A stretch of DNA of 64,000 bases from Teichococcus aestuarii (GCF_003116135.1 NZ_PDOA01000012.1:84247-148246); one strand, 5' to 3'; counted from the stretch's first letter, positions 17,802 to 25,414 are shown. The notes: generated from the sequence alone by a model not told the origin. Translations and numbers: made by a program.

Positions 17802-18815
17802 ATGACCCCCTTCCTCGACCCCGAGCTGCTGCCGGTGATCTTCGCGGTGCTGATGGCGGTCTCCGTCCTCGCCTATGTGGTGCTGGATGGCTACGACCTC
17901 GGCGTCGGCCTGCTGCTGAACGCCACCACCGAGGAGGCGGAGCGCGACCGCATGGTCGCCTCCATCGGCCCCTTCTGGGACGCCAACGAGACCTGGCTGG
18001 TGCTGGGCGTCGGCCTGCTGCTGGTGGCCTTCCCCATCGCGCATGGCGCCATCCTCACCGCGCTCTACCTGCCGGTCGCGGTGATGCTGGCCGGGCTGAT
18101 CCTGCGCGGCGTGGCCTTCGAGTTCCGCGCCAAGGCCGCCTCGGTGCTGGGCAAGCGGGCCTGGGACCACGCCTTCTTCGCCGGCTCCCTGCTGGCCGCG
18201 CTCTCCCAGGGCTGGATGCTCGGCCGCTACGTGCTGGGCTTCGCGGGGGGCCTCGCGCCGCAGGCCTTCGCCGCCCTCTCGGCGGTGGGGCTGGCGGCGG
18301 GCTATGCCTTCATCGGCGCCTGCTGGCTGATCTGGCGCACCGAGGGCGACCTCCAGCGCCGCGCCGTGGCCTGGGCGCGCCCTACGCTCTGGCTGGTGGG
18401 GCTCGGCATCCTCGCCGTCTCGCTGGCCACTCCGCTGGCCTCGCCCCGCATCCTGGCGCGCTGGCTGGAGATGCCGAACCTGGTGCTGCTGGCGCCGCTG
18501 CCGGCCACCACCTTCGTGCTGCTGCTCGGCCTGCACAGCCTGCTGAAGCACCTGCCGCTGCCGGACGGCGCCCTGGAGCGGCTGCCCTTCTGGGGCGCCA
18601 CGGGGCTGTTCGTGCTCTCCTTCACCGGACTCGCCTGGTCTTTCTTCCCCTATATCGTGCCGGACCGGCTGACGCTGTGGCAGGCCGCGGCGTCGCCGGA
18701 GAGCCTGACCATCATCCTGGCCGGCGCGCTGTTCGTGCTGCCGGTGATCCTGGCCTACACCCTGCTGGCCTGGCGCATCTTCGGCGGCAAGGCGGGCGAG
18801 CTGCGCTACGACTGA
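17802..18815 (+). CDS. cioB: Cytochrome bd-type quinol oxidase subunit II
   Basis: The ATG at 17802 gives 337 residues; the frame is open further 5', but only inside cioA. The protein has about eight or nine membrane helices and typical motifs such as VLDGYDLGVGLLLN near the N-terminus, PFWDANETWLVLGVGLLLVAFP and ILRGVAFEFRAK. It binds subunit I and stabilises the heme b595/d site. No small CydX-like ORF was evident in the gap to the following P450 gene. A strong hairpin follows directly after the stop. Confidence 0.95.
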   Translation: MTPFLDPELLPVIFAVLMAVSVLAYVVLDGYDLGVGLLLNATTEEAERDRMVASIGPFWDANETWLVLGVGLLLVAFPIAHGAILTALYLPVAVMLAGLILRGVAFEFRAKAASVLGKRAWDHAFFAGSLLAALSQGWMLGRYVLGFAGGLAPQAFAALSAVGLAAGYAFIGACWLIWRTEGDLQRRAVAWARPTLWLVGLGILAVSLATPLASPRILARWLEMPNLVLLAPLPATTFVLLLGLHSLLKHLPLPDGALERLPFWGATGLFVLSFTGLAWSFFPYIVPDRLTLWQAAASPESLTIILAGALFVLPVILAYTLLAWRIFGGKAGELRYD

Positions 18816-18823
18816 GCGTGCCC

Positions 18824-18865
18824 GCGGGCGGGAGGGGAGGGGGGGGCGGCAACCCTCCCGCCCGC
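18824..18865 (+). terminator. Hairpin ending the cio operon
   Basis: GCGGGCGGGAGGG (18824-18836) pairs with CCCTCCCGCCCGC (18853-18865), a perfect 13-bp stem with a 16-base loop. It begins nine bases after the cioB stop. It lacks a T-run but is stable enough to act as a terminator or transcript end. Confidence 0.55.
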
Positions 18866-18913
18866 TCCGGGTTCCGTCCGTGACGGACCACGCCGCCATG
18901 GAAGGAGCCGGGC

Positions 18914-20164
18914 ATGCCGGACACCCCCCGCGCCCCCGCCCTCGACGACACCCTGGCCCTGCTGCGCGAGGGCTACACCTTCATCGGCCGCCGCTGCGAC
19001 GAGCTGGGCACCGACCTCTTCGCCACCCGGCTGATGATGACACCCGTGCTGTGCATGCGCGGGGCGGAGGCGGCGCGGATGTTCTACGCGCCGGGCCGCT
19101 TCACCCGCCAGGGCGCCATGCCGCGCAGCACGCTGTGGCTGCTGCAGGACAAGGGCAGCGTGCAGGCGCTGGACGGCGCGGCGCACCGGCACCGCAAGGC
19201 GATGTTCATGGCCATGATGTCGCCCGGCGCCATCGCCGGCGCCGCCGACCTGCTGGAGAAGCACTGGCGCGAGGCCCTGCCGCGCTGGGAGGCGGCCGGG
19301 GAGGTGGCGCTGTTCGAGGAGATGGGCCTGCTGCTGACGCGCGTGGCCTGCGACTGGGCCGGCGTGCCCCTGCGGGAGGAGGACGCCCCCACCCTGGCCG
19401 CCGAGCTCACGGCCATGATCGAGTATTCCGGCCGCGTCGGCCCCGGCACGCTGAACGCGCTGCGCCTGCGCGCCCGCACCGAGCGGCGGATGCGCGCCCT
19501 GGTGCGGGAGATCCGCGCCGGCGCGGTGCCGGTGCCCGAGGGCAGCGCGGCGGCGCTGATCGCCGCGCACCGCGCGCCGGACGGCACGCCGCTGGACGAG
19601 AAGGCGGCCGCCGTGGAACTGATCAACATCCTCCGCCCGACCGTCGCGGTGGGGCGCTTCATCGCCTTCGCCGCCCTGGCCCTGCATGAGAACCCCGCCT
19701 GGCGGGCCCGCTTCGCCGCGGGAGAGGAGGACGGCCTGGAGCCCTTCGTGCAGGAGGTGCGGCGCTTCTATCCCTTTTTCCCGATGATCGGCGGGCGGGC
19801 CTGCGAGGCCTTCGAATGGCACGGCCACCGCTTCGCGGCGGGCGACTGGGTGCTGCTCGACCTCTACGGCACCAACCACGACCCGCGCCTCTGGCCGGAG
19901 CCGCACCGCTTCCGCCCCGAGCGTTTCCACGGCTGGCCGGGCGACCCGGACACCCTCGTCCCGCAGGGGGCGGGTGACCCGTACCAGGGGCACCGCTGCC
20001 CGGGCGAGTGGATCACCATCGCGCTGATGGGCCGCGCCGTGCGTCTGCTCAGCCAGGCCATGCGCTATGCCCTGCCGCCGCAGGACCTCTCCATCCGGCT
20101 GAACCGGATGCCCGCCATGGCGGAAAGCGGCGTGCGGCTGCGCGAGATCCGCCGCGCCGCCTGA
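18914..20164 (+). CDS. CYP152-type cytochrome P450 (fatty-acid peroxygenase-like)
   Basis: The 416-residue protein is a P450 with the heme-thiolate Cys362 in YQGHRCPGEWITI and the K-helix segment VQEVRRFYPFFP. Instead of the usual acid-alcohol pair, the I-helix reads NILRPTVAVGRF with Arg241-Pro242, the hallmark of H2O2-using CYP152 enzymes (Arg242-Pro243 in P450 BSbeta). Residue Gln84 in GSVQALDG corresponds to Gln85 of P450 BSbeta rather than His85 of the decarboxylase OleT, which points to hydroxylation of fatty acids rather than alkene formation. It needs no redox partner, and none is encoded nearby. A GGAAGGAG ribosome site precedes it. Substrate and stereochemistry are unproven. Confidence 0.9.
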   Translation: MPDTPRAPALDDTLALLREGYTFIGRRCDELGTDLFATRLMMTPVLCMRGAEAARMFYAPGRFTRQGAMPRSTLWLLQDKGSVQALDGAAHRHRKAMFMAMMSPGAIAGAADLLEKHWREALPRWEAAGEVALFEEMGLLLTRVACDWAGVPLREEDAPTLAAELTAMIEYSGRVGPGTLNALRLRARTERRMRALVREIRAGAVPVPEGSAAALIAAHRAPDGTPLDEKAAAVELINILRPTVAVGRFIAFAALALHENPAWRARFAAGEEDGLEPFVQEVRRFYPFFPMIGGRACEAFEWHGHRFAAGDWVLLDLYGTNHDPRLWPEPHRFRPERFHGWPGDPDTLVPQGAGDPYQGHRCPGEWITIALMGRAVRLLSQAMRYALPPQDLSIRLNRMPAMAESGVRLREIRRAA

Positions 20165-20182
20165 GACGGCCCCGGCACAAAG

Positions 20183-20217
20183 TTATCCCCAGATTCCGTG
20201 GAGCGATCTGGGGATAA
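20183..20217. terminator. Strong inverted repeat between convergent genes
   Basis: TTATCCCCAGAT (20183-20194) and ATCTGGGGATAA (20206-20217) are perfect 12-bp arms with an 11-base loop. It begins 18 bases after the P450 stop, in a 99-base gap between convergent genes, so it can act as a bidirectional terminator. Confidence 0.6.
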
Positions 20218-20225
20218 AACCGGGA

Positions 20226-20247
20226 GGCCGGTGTGGAAAATCCGGCC
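20226..20247 (-). terminator. Terminator of the leftward SBP gene
   Basis: GGCCGG (20226-20231) and CCGGCC (20242-20247) form a 6-bp stem. On the minus strand it is followed within a few bases by GGTTTTATC, a short T-run. It lies 16 bases beyond the stop of the binding-protein gene. Confidence 0.45.
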
Positions 20248-20263
20248 AACCCCTTGTCCCGCC

Positions 20264-21892
20264 TCAGCGTGTCAGGCGGATATCCAGCCCCTTGTAGAGG
20301 GCCACGCCATAGATGCCGTGTGGCCGCACCCCCTCCACCCGCTGGGTGGAGACCACCCAGAGCGGCTGGCGCAGCAGCGGCAGCCAGACATTCGCCTCCG
20401 CGATGCGCTTCTGCAGGTCGCCCATCACCCGGGCCCGCTCGGCCGGGTCGGTCGCGCCGCGCGCCTGGCGCAACGCCTCGTCCGTCTCGGGGTCGTTCCA
20501 GTTCATCCGGTTCGGTGTCGGGCGGTTGGTGCTCGGGAAGTAGAGCGAGAAGGCGTCGGTGGCCGACATGTAGGGGTAGGACATGACGAAGGCGTCGAAT
20601 TCCTGCGTCGCCAGCTTGCCCCAGCCCACCGTGGCATCCCAGAGCTGCACCCGCAGCTCGATGCCGACGCGCCGCAGATCGGCCTGGATCGCCTGCATCA
20701 CCGTGCTGTTGACCGCGGTCTGCAGCGCGTAGAGCAGCAGCGAGGCGCGCTGCCCGTCCTTCACCCGCACGCCGTCGGGGCCGGGCGTCCAGCCGGCCTC
20801 GTCCAGCACGCGGCGGGCGGCGGCGGCATCGTATTGCGGCACCAGCTTGGCCGCCTCGGGGTTGAAGTCGAGGGCGGCGGGGTTGAGGTAGGCGGTGGCC
20901 GCCTCGCCCGCGCCGAAGAAGACGGCCTTGGCGATGGCCTGCTTATCCACCGCTAGGTTCACCGCCTCGCGGATGGCAGGGTCGCCGCTCACCGGCTTGT
21001 CCACCTTGAAGCCGAGGAAGTGGTCGAAGAAGTGCACCGGCTGCTGCTGCAGCTTCAGCGTCGGGATGCGGCGCAGCCCCTCGAGCGCGAAATAGGGGAT
21101 CCACTGCGTCACGTCGCCCTGGCCCGACTGCACGGCGGCGAGCCGCGTGGTGGCTTCGGGGATGATGCGCAGGATGATGCGCTCCACCTGCGGCGCGGGG
21201 TTCTTGTAGATCGGCGGGCCCCAGTTGTAGCGGGGGTGCTTCGTCAGCACCATCTCCTGCCGCGGCGTCCAGGACTGCCAGCAATAGGGGCCGGTGCCGT
21301 TGAAGCCCTGCACGCCGAAATTGTCGCCCAGCCGCTCCACCGTCGCCTGGTCGACGATGCTGCCGAAATACTGCGTCAGTTGCAGCAGCAGCTCGCTGAA
21401 GGGCTCCTTCAGCTCATAGACCAGGGTGTGGTCGTCCACCGCGCGGATGTCCTGCACCGGGCCGGCGCGCCAGCGCACCGGGCTGCGCGTCGCCGGGTCC
21501 ACCCAGCGCTTCAGCGAATAGGCGGCATCCTTCGCGGTGAAGGGCTTGCCGTCGCAGAAGGTGACGCCCTGGCGCAGCTTGAAGGTGTAGGTGCGGCCAT
21601 CCTCGCTGACGCTCCAGCTCTCGGCCAGGCCGGGGCGGATGGTGCGCTGGTCCCAGTCCATCGTCACCAGCGTGTCGGACAGCAGGAACAGCGCCTCGCC
21701 CGCCGCGAGGGAGGAGGTGCGGGCGGGGTCGTAGCGGTCGGCGTCGATTTCGCGCAGGACCAGCAGGGCGTCGCGCGGGGCGGATTGCGCGCCGGCCGGC
21801 GCGGCGGCGCCGAGCGCGCCCAGCAGGAGGGCGGCGCCCCCGAGCCAGCGCATCATCGGCCGGGTGGCGGTGCGGCGGGATGCCTTGAACAT
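20264..21892 (-). CDS. Peptide-type ABC transporter substrate-binding protein
   Basis: The 542-residue SBP_bac_5 protein has a signal peptide in its first 36 residues (hydrophobic GGAALLLGALGAAAPAGA). Typical family segments follow: PGLAESWSVSEDGRTYTFKL, then RQGVTFCDGKPFTAKDAAYSLKRW, then ELKEPFSELLLQLTQYFG. The C-terminal part has the LYFPSTNRPTPNRMNWNDPE region seen in dipeptide/oligopeptide binders. It delivers an oligopeptide or similar ligand to an ABC permease that is not in the window. It resembles the SBP at 11253-12881 in length and fold but is clearly divergent in sequence. It stands alone between two convergent or divergent neighbours. Confidence 0.88.
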   Translation of the reverse strand: MFKASRRTATRPMMRWLGGAALLLGALGAAAPAGAQSAPRDALLVLREIDADRYDPARTSSLAAGEALFLLSDTLVTMDWDQRTIRPGLAESWSVSEDGRTYTFKLRQGVTFCDGKPFTAKDAAYSLKRWVDPATRSPVRWRAGPVQDIRAVDDHTLVYELKEPFSELLLQLTQYFGSIVDQATVERLGDNFGVQGFNGTGPYCWQSWTPRQEMVLTKHPRYNWGPPIYKNPAPQVERIILRIIPEATTRLAAVQSGQGDVTQWIPYFALEGLRRIPTLKLQQQPVHFFDHFLGFKVDKPVSGDPAIREAVNLAVDKQAIAKAVFFGAGEAATAYLNPAALDFNPEAAKLVPQYDAAAARRVLDEAGWTPGPDGVRVKDGQRASLLLYALQTAVNSTVMQAIQADLRRVGIELRVQLWDATVGWGKLATQEFDAFVMSYPYMSATDAFSLYFPSTNRPTPNRMNWNDPETDEALRQARGATDPAERARVMGDLQKRIAEANVWLPLLRQPLWVVSTQRVEGVRPHGIYGVALYKGLDIRLTR

Positions 21893-22234
21893 AGGCGGAC
21901 CTCTCCTCTCCAGGCGGTTGCAAGCCGTCGACCTCGCGCCGTGTCCGGCCCGCCATCCATGCGGGTGGCCGGCCGTTCGGGGCGGTCTTTCTCCCTGTCG
22001 CGCCGGCGGTGGGCATACCCCCTCCGCCCGCCCTTTGCCGGAAGGTCAACAGAATGGCCGCGGAACGTCAACGCCGCGCAATGAGCGGGCCGCCCGCCGC
22101 GCTCGCGGCAGCGTTACCTGACGGCACAACCGGAGCGGGTCACATTCCGGCCGTTCCCGTCTTTCCGGGGACGCGGCGGAGTTCGATCGATGCGCTCACC
22201 CTCATCCCGCCATGGCCTGGAGGCACGTCCGGCC
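21893..22234. other. Gene-free divergent intergenic region
   Basis: These 342 bases separate the leftward SBP gene from a rightward small membrane protein gene. I see no gene with supportable coding character and no strong repeat. The region presumably holds the two divergent promoters. Confidence 0.4.
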
Positions 22235-22561
22235 ATGGCGCATGGCTCGCCGGCGCTGCGTGGCCTGGCCGTCGTGGCCAAGGCGCTGGCCAGCTTCGCC
22301 GTCACCTTCATCGAGCTCCTGGCGGAGCTGCTGGCGCCGCTCCTGCTGTTCGTCGGCGCGCTCTGGTGGGGGGCGCTGCGCCTGGTCGGCCAGATCTCGG
22401 CCGAGCCGGAACTTCAGGCGATGCTGCACGTTCTGCCGACGCAACTGCAACTGGGCGCCTACGATCTGACCCCCGCCGGGCTGATCCGCCAGGGGCTTTT
22501 GCTGCTGGCCGTGGTGGCCGCCTGCCGCACCGTGAACCGGCTGCTGGCCCGGGAATTGTGA
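22235..22561 (+). CDS. Small hypothetical membrane protein
   Basis: From the ATG at 22235 (GGAGG 11 bases upstream) the product has 108 residues; an in-frame ATG at 22190 would add 15. Two hydrophobic segments are visible. One is long, about residues 12-55 (SFAVTFIELLAELLAPLLLF and on), and may span the membrane twice; the other lies near the C-terminus (GLLLLAVVAACR). The loop between them is weakly charged. No family is recognised. It is followed on the same strand by several other small envelope or stress genes. The coding call rests on the clean hydrophobic pattern and the ribosome site. Confidence 0.5.
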   Translation: MAHGSPALRGLAVVAKALASFAVTFIELLAELLAPLLLFVGALWWGALRLVGQISAEPELQAMLHVLPTQLQLGAYDLTPAGLIRQGLLLLAVVAACRTVNRLLAREL

Positions 22562-22637
22562 GCAGCGCCGCCACGCGCCACCCGATGTCTGCGCAGGCGG
22601 GCCGGCCGGACGTGGCGCCCGCGAGAGGAGATTGTGC

Positions 22638-23102
22638 ATGAGCGACACGTCACCGGACCGGGAGGAGCGCATCCGCGCCCGTGCCTACGAGATGTGGGAA
22701 GCCGAGGGCCGGCAGGAGGGGAAGGCGGAGCACTACTGGCACCGCGCCCGGGAGGAGATGGAACCGCCTTCCGGCAGCCTGGACGACCAGCTGGCCGATA
22801 CCTTTCCCGCCAGCGATCCGCCCAGCATGACCAGCCCCAGCTATCCGGAGGAGCCGCTGCCGGCCGTGCCGCAGGACGAGGCGCTCCCCGCCCGGTCGGC
22901 CACGGTGGAGGAGCGGCCTGAACCGGCACCGGCCAAGCCCGCCAAATCCGGCAAGCCGAAGCCGCCGCCCAAATCCGCTGCCCAGCCTGCAACTACCCAG
23001 CCTGCAACTACCCAGCCTGCAACTACCCAGCCGGCCGCCCAGCCCACGCCCAGGCCGGCCGCCAAGCCGAAGGCCAAGCCGGTGCCGCGCGGCAAGGCCT
23101 GA
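22638..23102 (+). CDS. DUF2934-type protein with repetitive Pro/Ala/Lys tail
   Basis: The ATG at 22638 is preceded by GAGAGGAG with ideal spacing. The 154-residue product starts with a DUF2934-like helix: REERIRARAYEMWEAEGRQE, then GKAEHYWHRAREEM. It then has the acidic motif LDDQLADTFPASDPPSM seen in many small alphaproteobacterial stress proteins. The rest is low-complexity: PEPAPAKPAKSGKPKPPPK, then three exact PATTQ units, then a basic AAKPKAKPVPRGKA end resembling histone H1-like tails. No catalytic residues are visible. A DNA- or surface-binding disordered tail is plausible but unproven. Confidence 0.75.
   Translation: MSDTSPDREERIRARAYEMWEAEGRQEGKAEHYWHRAREEMEPPSGSLDDQLADTFPASDPPSMTSPSYPEEPLPAVPQDEALPARSATVEERPEPAPAKPAKSGKPKPPPKSAAQPATTQPATTQPATTQPAAQPTPRPAAKPKAKPVPRGKA
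22983..23027 (+). repeat. Three exact 15-bp tandem repeats inside the DUF2934 gene
   Basis: The unit CAGCCTGCAACTACC occurs three times back to back (22983, 22998, 23013) and encodes Q-P-A-T-T. The ACT codons and the perfect identity, in a gene otherwise using GC-rich codons, point to recent slippage expansion. Confidence 0.85.
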
Positions 23103-23347
23103 CAAGGCCGCGCGGAAGGATTGCTGCCACCGTTGAGGCGGGAAGGAGACCGCTCCCTCTGCCCCAGCGGGAGCGGGACGGTGCAGATTGCCGTCTCGCC
23201 TTTTCCCGCCTTCGAATTGACAAAAACATTCCTGCTGATCTTGCCTGCAAGACATGAAGCCGATCTTGTGAAAGGGTGGGCTTTACTGCCAGCCAGGAAA
23301 GAATAATCTCCGCCACGCCACTGTTTTAACCGCGAGGATCATCATCG

Positions 23348-23785
23348 ATGCGGAACATTATTGTGGCTGCCGCGCTTGCGGCCGCGGCGGCCTCTCCCGC
23401 CCTGGCGCAGACCAGCACGACAGCTCCTTCCAGCCCGCCCGTGACCCAGGTGCGCACCGTGGCCGATCTGGCCGCCATCTGCGACCCCGCCCCCGGCCCG
23501 CTGCGGCTGGAGGCCATCGCTTACTGCCAGGGCTACATCACCGCGGCGGGCCAGTACCACGCCGCCATGTTCCCGGCCGGCAGCGGCCGTAAGCCGCTCT
23601 ACTGCGTGCCCAGCCCGGCGCCCTCCGTGGCGCAGACCGGCATCGCCTTCGCCGCCTGGGCGCGGCAGAACGCGCAGTATGCCGCCGAGCCGGCGCTGGA
23701 CGGGCTGCACCGCTGGGCCCAGGCCACCTATCCCTGCCCGGCCGAGACCACGCCGCCGCGCGCCAGCCGCCCGGCCAGTCGCTAA
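23348..23785 (+). CDS. Secreted Rap1a/Tai-like protein
   Basis: The 145-residue product has a signal peptide ending near PALAQT. The mature domain has four conserved cysteines in the pattern LAAICDPA, then EAIAYCQGYITAAGQYHAAM, then LYCVPSPAPSVAQ and ATYPCPAE. This arrangement matches the Rap1a/Tai family, named for type VI secretion immunity proteins but very common as orphan periplasmic proteins in Acetobacteraceae. No T6SS effector or amidase toxin is adjacent, so immunity is not supported here. GAGGATC lies about ten bases upstream of the ATG. The next gene begins 15 bases after the stop and is probably co-transcribed. Confidence 0.72.
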   Translation: MRNIIVAAALAAAAASPALAQTSTTAPSSPPVTQVRTVADLAAICDPAPGPLRLEAIAYCQGYITAAGQYHAAMFPAGSGRKPLYCVPSPAPSVAQTGIAFAAWARQNAQYAAEPALDGLHRWAQATYPCPAETTPPRASRPASR

Positions 23786-23800
23786 GAGGGAGCCGTCGCA

Positions 23801-24073
23801 ATGAGCACCACCATCCTGCGTCCCGCCCGCCTCGCCCTGCCGCTGCTGGCGGCGCTGGCCCTCGGCGCCTGCGCCAACATGAACCCGACCACGCGCAACG
23901 TGGCCGGCGGCACCGCCGGGGGTGCCGCGCTGGGCGGCATCATCGGCTCCTTCACCGGCGATGCCGGCTTCGGCGCGCTGCTGGGCGCCGGCGCGGGCGC
24001 CGCGGGCGGCTATCTCTACGATCAGTCGCAGCAGCAACAGTACCAGAACCGCCGGCCGCCGCGCCGGTACTGA
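23801..24073 (+). CDS. Glycine-zipper lipoprotein
   Basis: The 90-residue product has a lipoprotein signal with lipobox LGAC (LLAALALGACANM), so it should be lipid-anchored at Cys. The mature part is a glycine zipper (NVAGGTAGGAALGGIIGSF, then GDAGFGALLGAGAGAAGGYLYD), followed by a Gln/Arg tail. The fold resembles OsmB/SlyB-type or YMGG-like envelope proteins, which insert helical hairpins in the outer membrane. It lies directly downstream of the Rap1a-like gene and upstream of speB. The precise role is unknown; an envelope-stress link is likely by family. Confidence 0.75.
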   Translation: MSTTILRPARLALPLLAALALGACANMNPTTRNVAGGTAGGAALGGIIGSFTGDAGFGALLGAGAGAAGGYLYDQSQQQQYQNRRPPRRY

Positions 24074-24173
24074 GCCGGCCGACCGGGCGGGGGCCTATGC
24101 GCGGCCCCCGCCCTCCTGGCGCCCGCCGGGCCGCCACGCCTATCTTCGCCGCCCGCGCGTGAGGCCCCGCCCT

Positions 24174-25079
24174 ATGTCCCTGGTCCCCACCTTCGCCACC
24201 CCGCCTGGCTTCCTCGGCGTCACCCGCACCGACCGTGGTGCGGATTTCGCCGTGGCCGGCATCCCGCTCGACCTCGGCACCACCAACCGTGCCGGTGCCC
24301 GCTCCGGCCCGCAGGCGATCCGCGCCGCCAGCCGCATGCTGGTCGATGGCGCGCACCCGTCGCACTGGGTGGACCCGGCCACCCTCTCGCTGGCGGATCT
24401 CGGTGAGTTCTCCATCGCGCTGGGGGACCTGCCCGGCAGCCTGGCGGCGATCGAGGCGCAGGCGGCGGACCTTTCGCACCTGATCGCGCTGGGCGGCGAG
24501 CATGGCATCACCCTGCCGCTGCTGCGCGCTCTCTCGCGCCGCCTGGGCGGCCCGCTCGCGCTGGTGCATTTCGACGCGCATGTGGACACCTGGCCGGACA
24601 ATTTCGGCCAGATCTACGGGCACGGCTCGGTGTTCTACCACGCGCTGCGCGAGGGGCTGGTGGACCCGCAGCGGATGATCCAGGTGGGCATCCGCTCCCC
24701 CGTGCAGCGCGAGGTGTGGGACTGGACCCTGGCGCAGGGCGTCACCATCCTCGACGCGCAGACGGTGCACGAGGCCGGCCCCGCCGCCGTGGCCGAGCGC
24801 ATCCACGCGGTGGTGGGCGATGCCCCCGCCTATCTCAGCTTCGACATCGACACGCTGGACCCCGCCTTCGCCCCCGGCACCGGCACGCCGGAGATCGGCG
24901 GCCTCGCCTCCTGGCAGGCGCAGGGCATCCTGCGCCGGCTCGGCGGGCTGGACTGGCGCGGCATGGACATCGTCGAGGTGGCGCCGGCCTACGACGTGTC
25001 GGAAATCACCGCGTTGGCCGCCGCGACCATCGCCTGGGAATACCTGGCGCTCGTGGCCATGCCCAAGCCCCGGGGCTGA
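24174..25079 (+). CDS. speB: Agmatinase/arginase-family ureohydrolase
   Basis: The ATG at 24174 gives 301 residues, the normal length of SpeB; the open frame upstream is non-coding. Manganese-binding motifs are complete: IALGGEHGITLP, LVHFDAHVDTW and FDIDTLDPAFAPGTGTPEIGG. The N-terminal TNRAGARSGPQAIRAASRML also fits agmatinases. It should hydrolyse agmatine to putrescine and urea, or a related guanidino compound. A leader-controlled ornithine decarboxylase follows, so both routes to putrescine sit side by side. The ribosome site is weak. Confidence 0.88.
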   Translation: MSLVPTFATPPGFLGVTRTDRGADFAVAGIPLDLGTTNRAGARSGPQAIRAASRMLVDGAHPSHWVDPATLSLADLGEFSIALGDLPGSLAAIEAQAADLSHLIALGGEHGITLPLLRALSRRLGGPLALVHFDAHVDTWPDNFGQIYGHGSVFYHALREGLVDPQRMIQVGIRSPVQREVWDWTLAQGVTILDAQTVHEAGPAAVAERIHAVVGDAPAYLSFDIDTLDPAFAPGTGTPEIGGLASWQAQGILRRLGGLDWRGMDIVEVAPAYDVSEITALAAATIAWEYLALVAMPKPRG

Positions 25080-25271
25080 GGCACCGAAAACGCGTCCCTG
25101 CCGGCGCGGCATGGCTTTAAATAGCTCACCGCGCTGCTTATCTGGCGCATTCGCTGACGCTATCGCACGTGCCGCGAGCCCCGCAGAGCAGGGCACAGCA
25201 ACGACGTAAACGCGTCCTTCTCGCTCGTGCCGGCCATTTCCGTGGGCCGGCTTCACTGGAAGGAAGTGGCT

Positions 25272-25322
25272 ATGTTCGGTGACCGGACCGCTGCGATGCC
25301 AGACCATCGCAACATCGCCTGA
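25272..25322 (+). CDS. Leader peptide ORF (16 codons) before ornithine decarboxylase
   Basis: ATG at 25272 follows GGAAGGAAG at ideal spacing, one of the strongest ribosome sites in the window. It encodes MFGDRTAAMPDHRNIA and stops at TGA 25320-25322, 92 bases before the decarboxylase start. The ribosome site lies in the loop of a possible hairpin. In E. coli, speF expression is controlled by ornithine acting on translation of a leader peptide, so an analogous ribosome-stalling role is plausible. That is inference; the peptide has no sequence similarity I can recognise to E. coli SpeFL. Confidence 0.5.
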   Translation: MFGDRTAAMPDHRNIA

Positions 25323-25330
25323 CGCATCCG

Positions 25331-25349
25331 CCGGGGCCTGACGCCCCGG
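25331..25349 (+). terminator. Hairpin between leader ORF and decarboxylase, possible attenuator
   Basis: CCGGGGC (25331-25337) and GCCCCGG (25343-25349) form a 7-bp stem with loop CTGAC, nine bases after the leader ORF stop. There is no T-run, but the following C/T-rich sequence would suit Rho-dependent attenuation. Confidence 0.45.
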
Positions 25350-25414
25350 TCTGACGCCGTCGCCCGTCTTCTCTTCTCGTCCCGTTCCGCTCCGATGTTG
25401 TGGGGGTTCCGTCC

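Larger units (their letters stand above)
25088..25414 (+). promoter_or_regulatory. Structured leader of the ornithine decarboxylase gene (speF-element candidate)
   Basis: The 335-base gap before the decarboxylase holds several elements. A direct repeat AAACGCGTCC lies at 25088-25097 and 25208-25217. A perfect hairpin GCCGGCC/GGCCGGC is at 25229-25251, and a smaller stem CACT/AGTG brackets GGAAGGA just before a 16-codon upstream ORF (25272-25322). A second GC hairpin is at 25331-25349, followed by a C/T-rich stretch up to the start. The Rfam speF element is described upstream of ornithine decarboxylases in alphaproteobacteria, so this leader is probably a member; covariance scoring was not possible here. 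Confidence 0.65.

Noticed and set aside
18816..18913. A small cydX-like gene after cioB
   Set aside because: The 98-base gap is mostly the hairpin; no short hydrophobic ORF with a ribosome site fits.
20183..20217. Two inverted DnaA-box-like words (TTATCCCCA)
   Set aside because: Each has one mismatch to the consensus, and they are simply the arms of a hairpin between convergent genes. There is no cluster of boxes and no origin-type gene nearby.
22983..23027. CRISPR-like repeat array
   Set aside because: Repeats are contiguous 15-mers without spacers and lie in a coding frame (PATTQ units).
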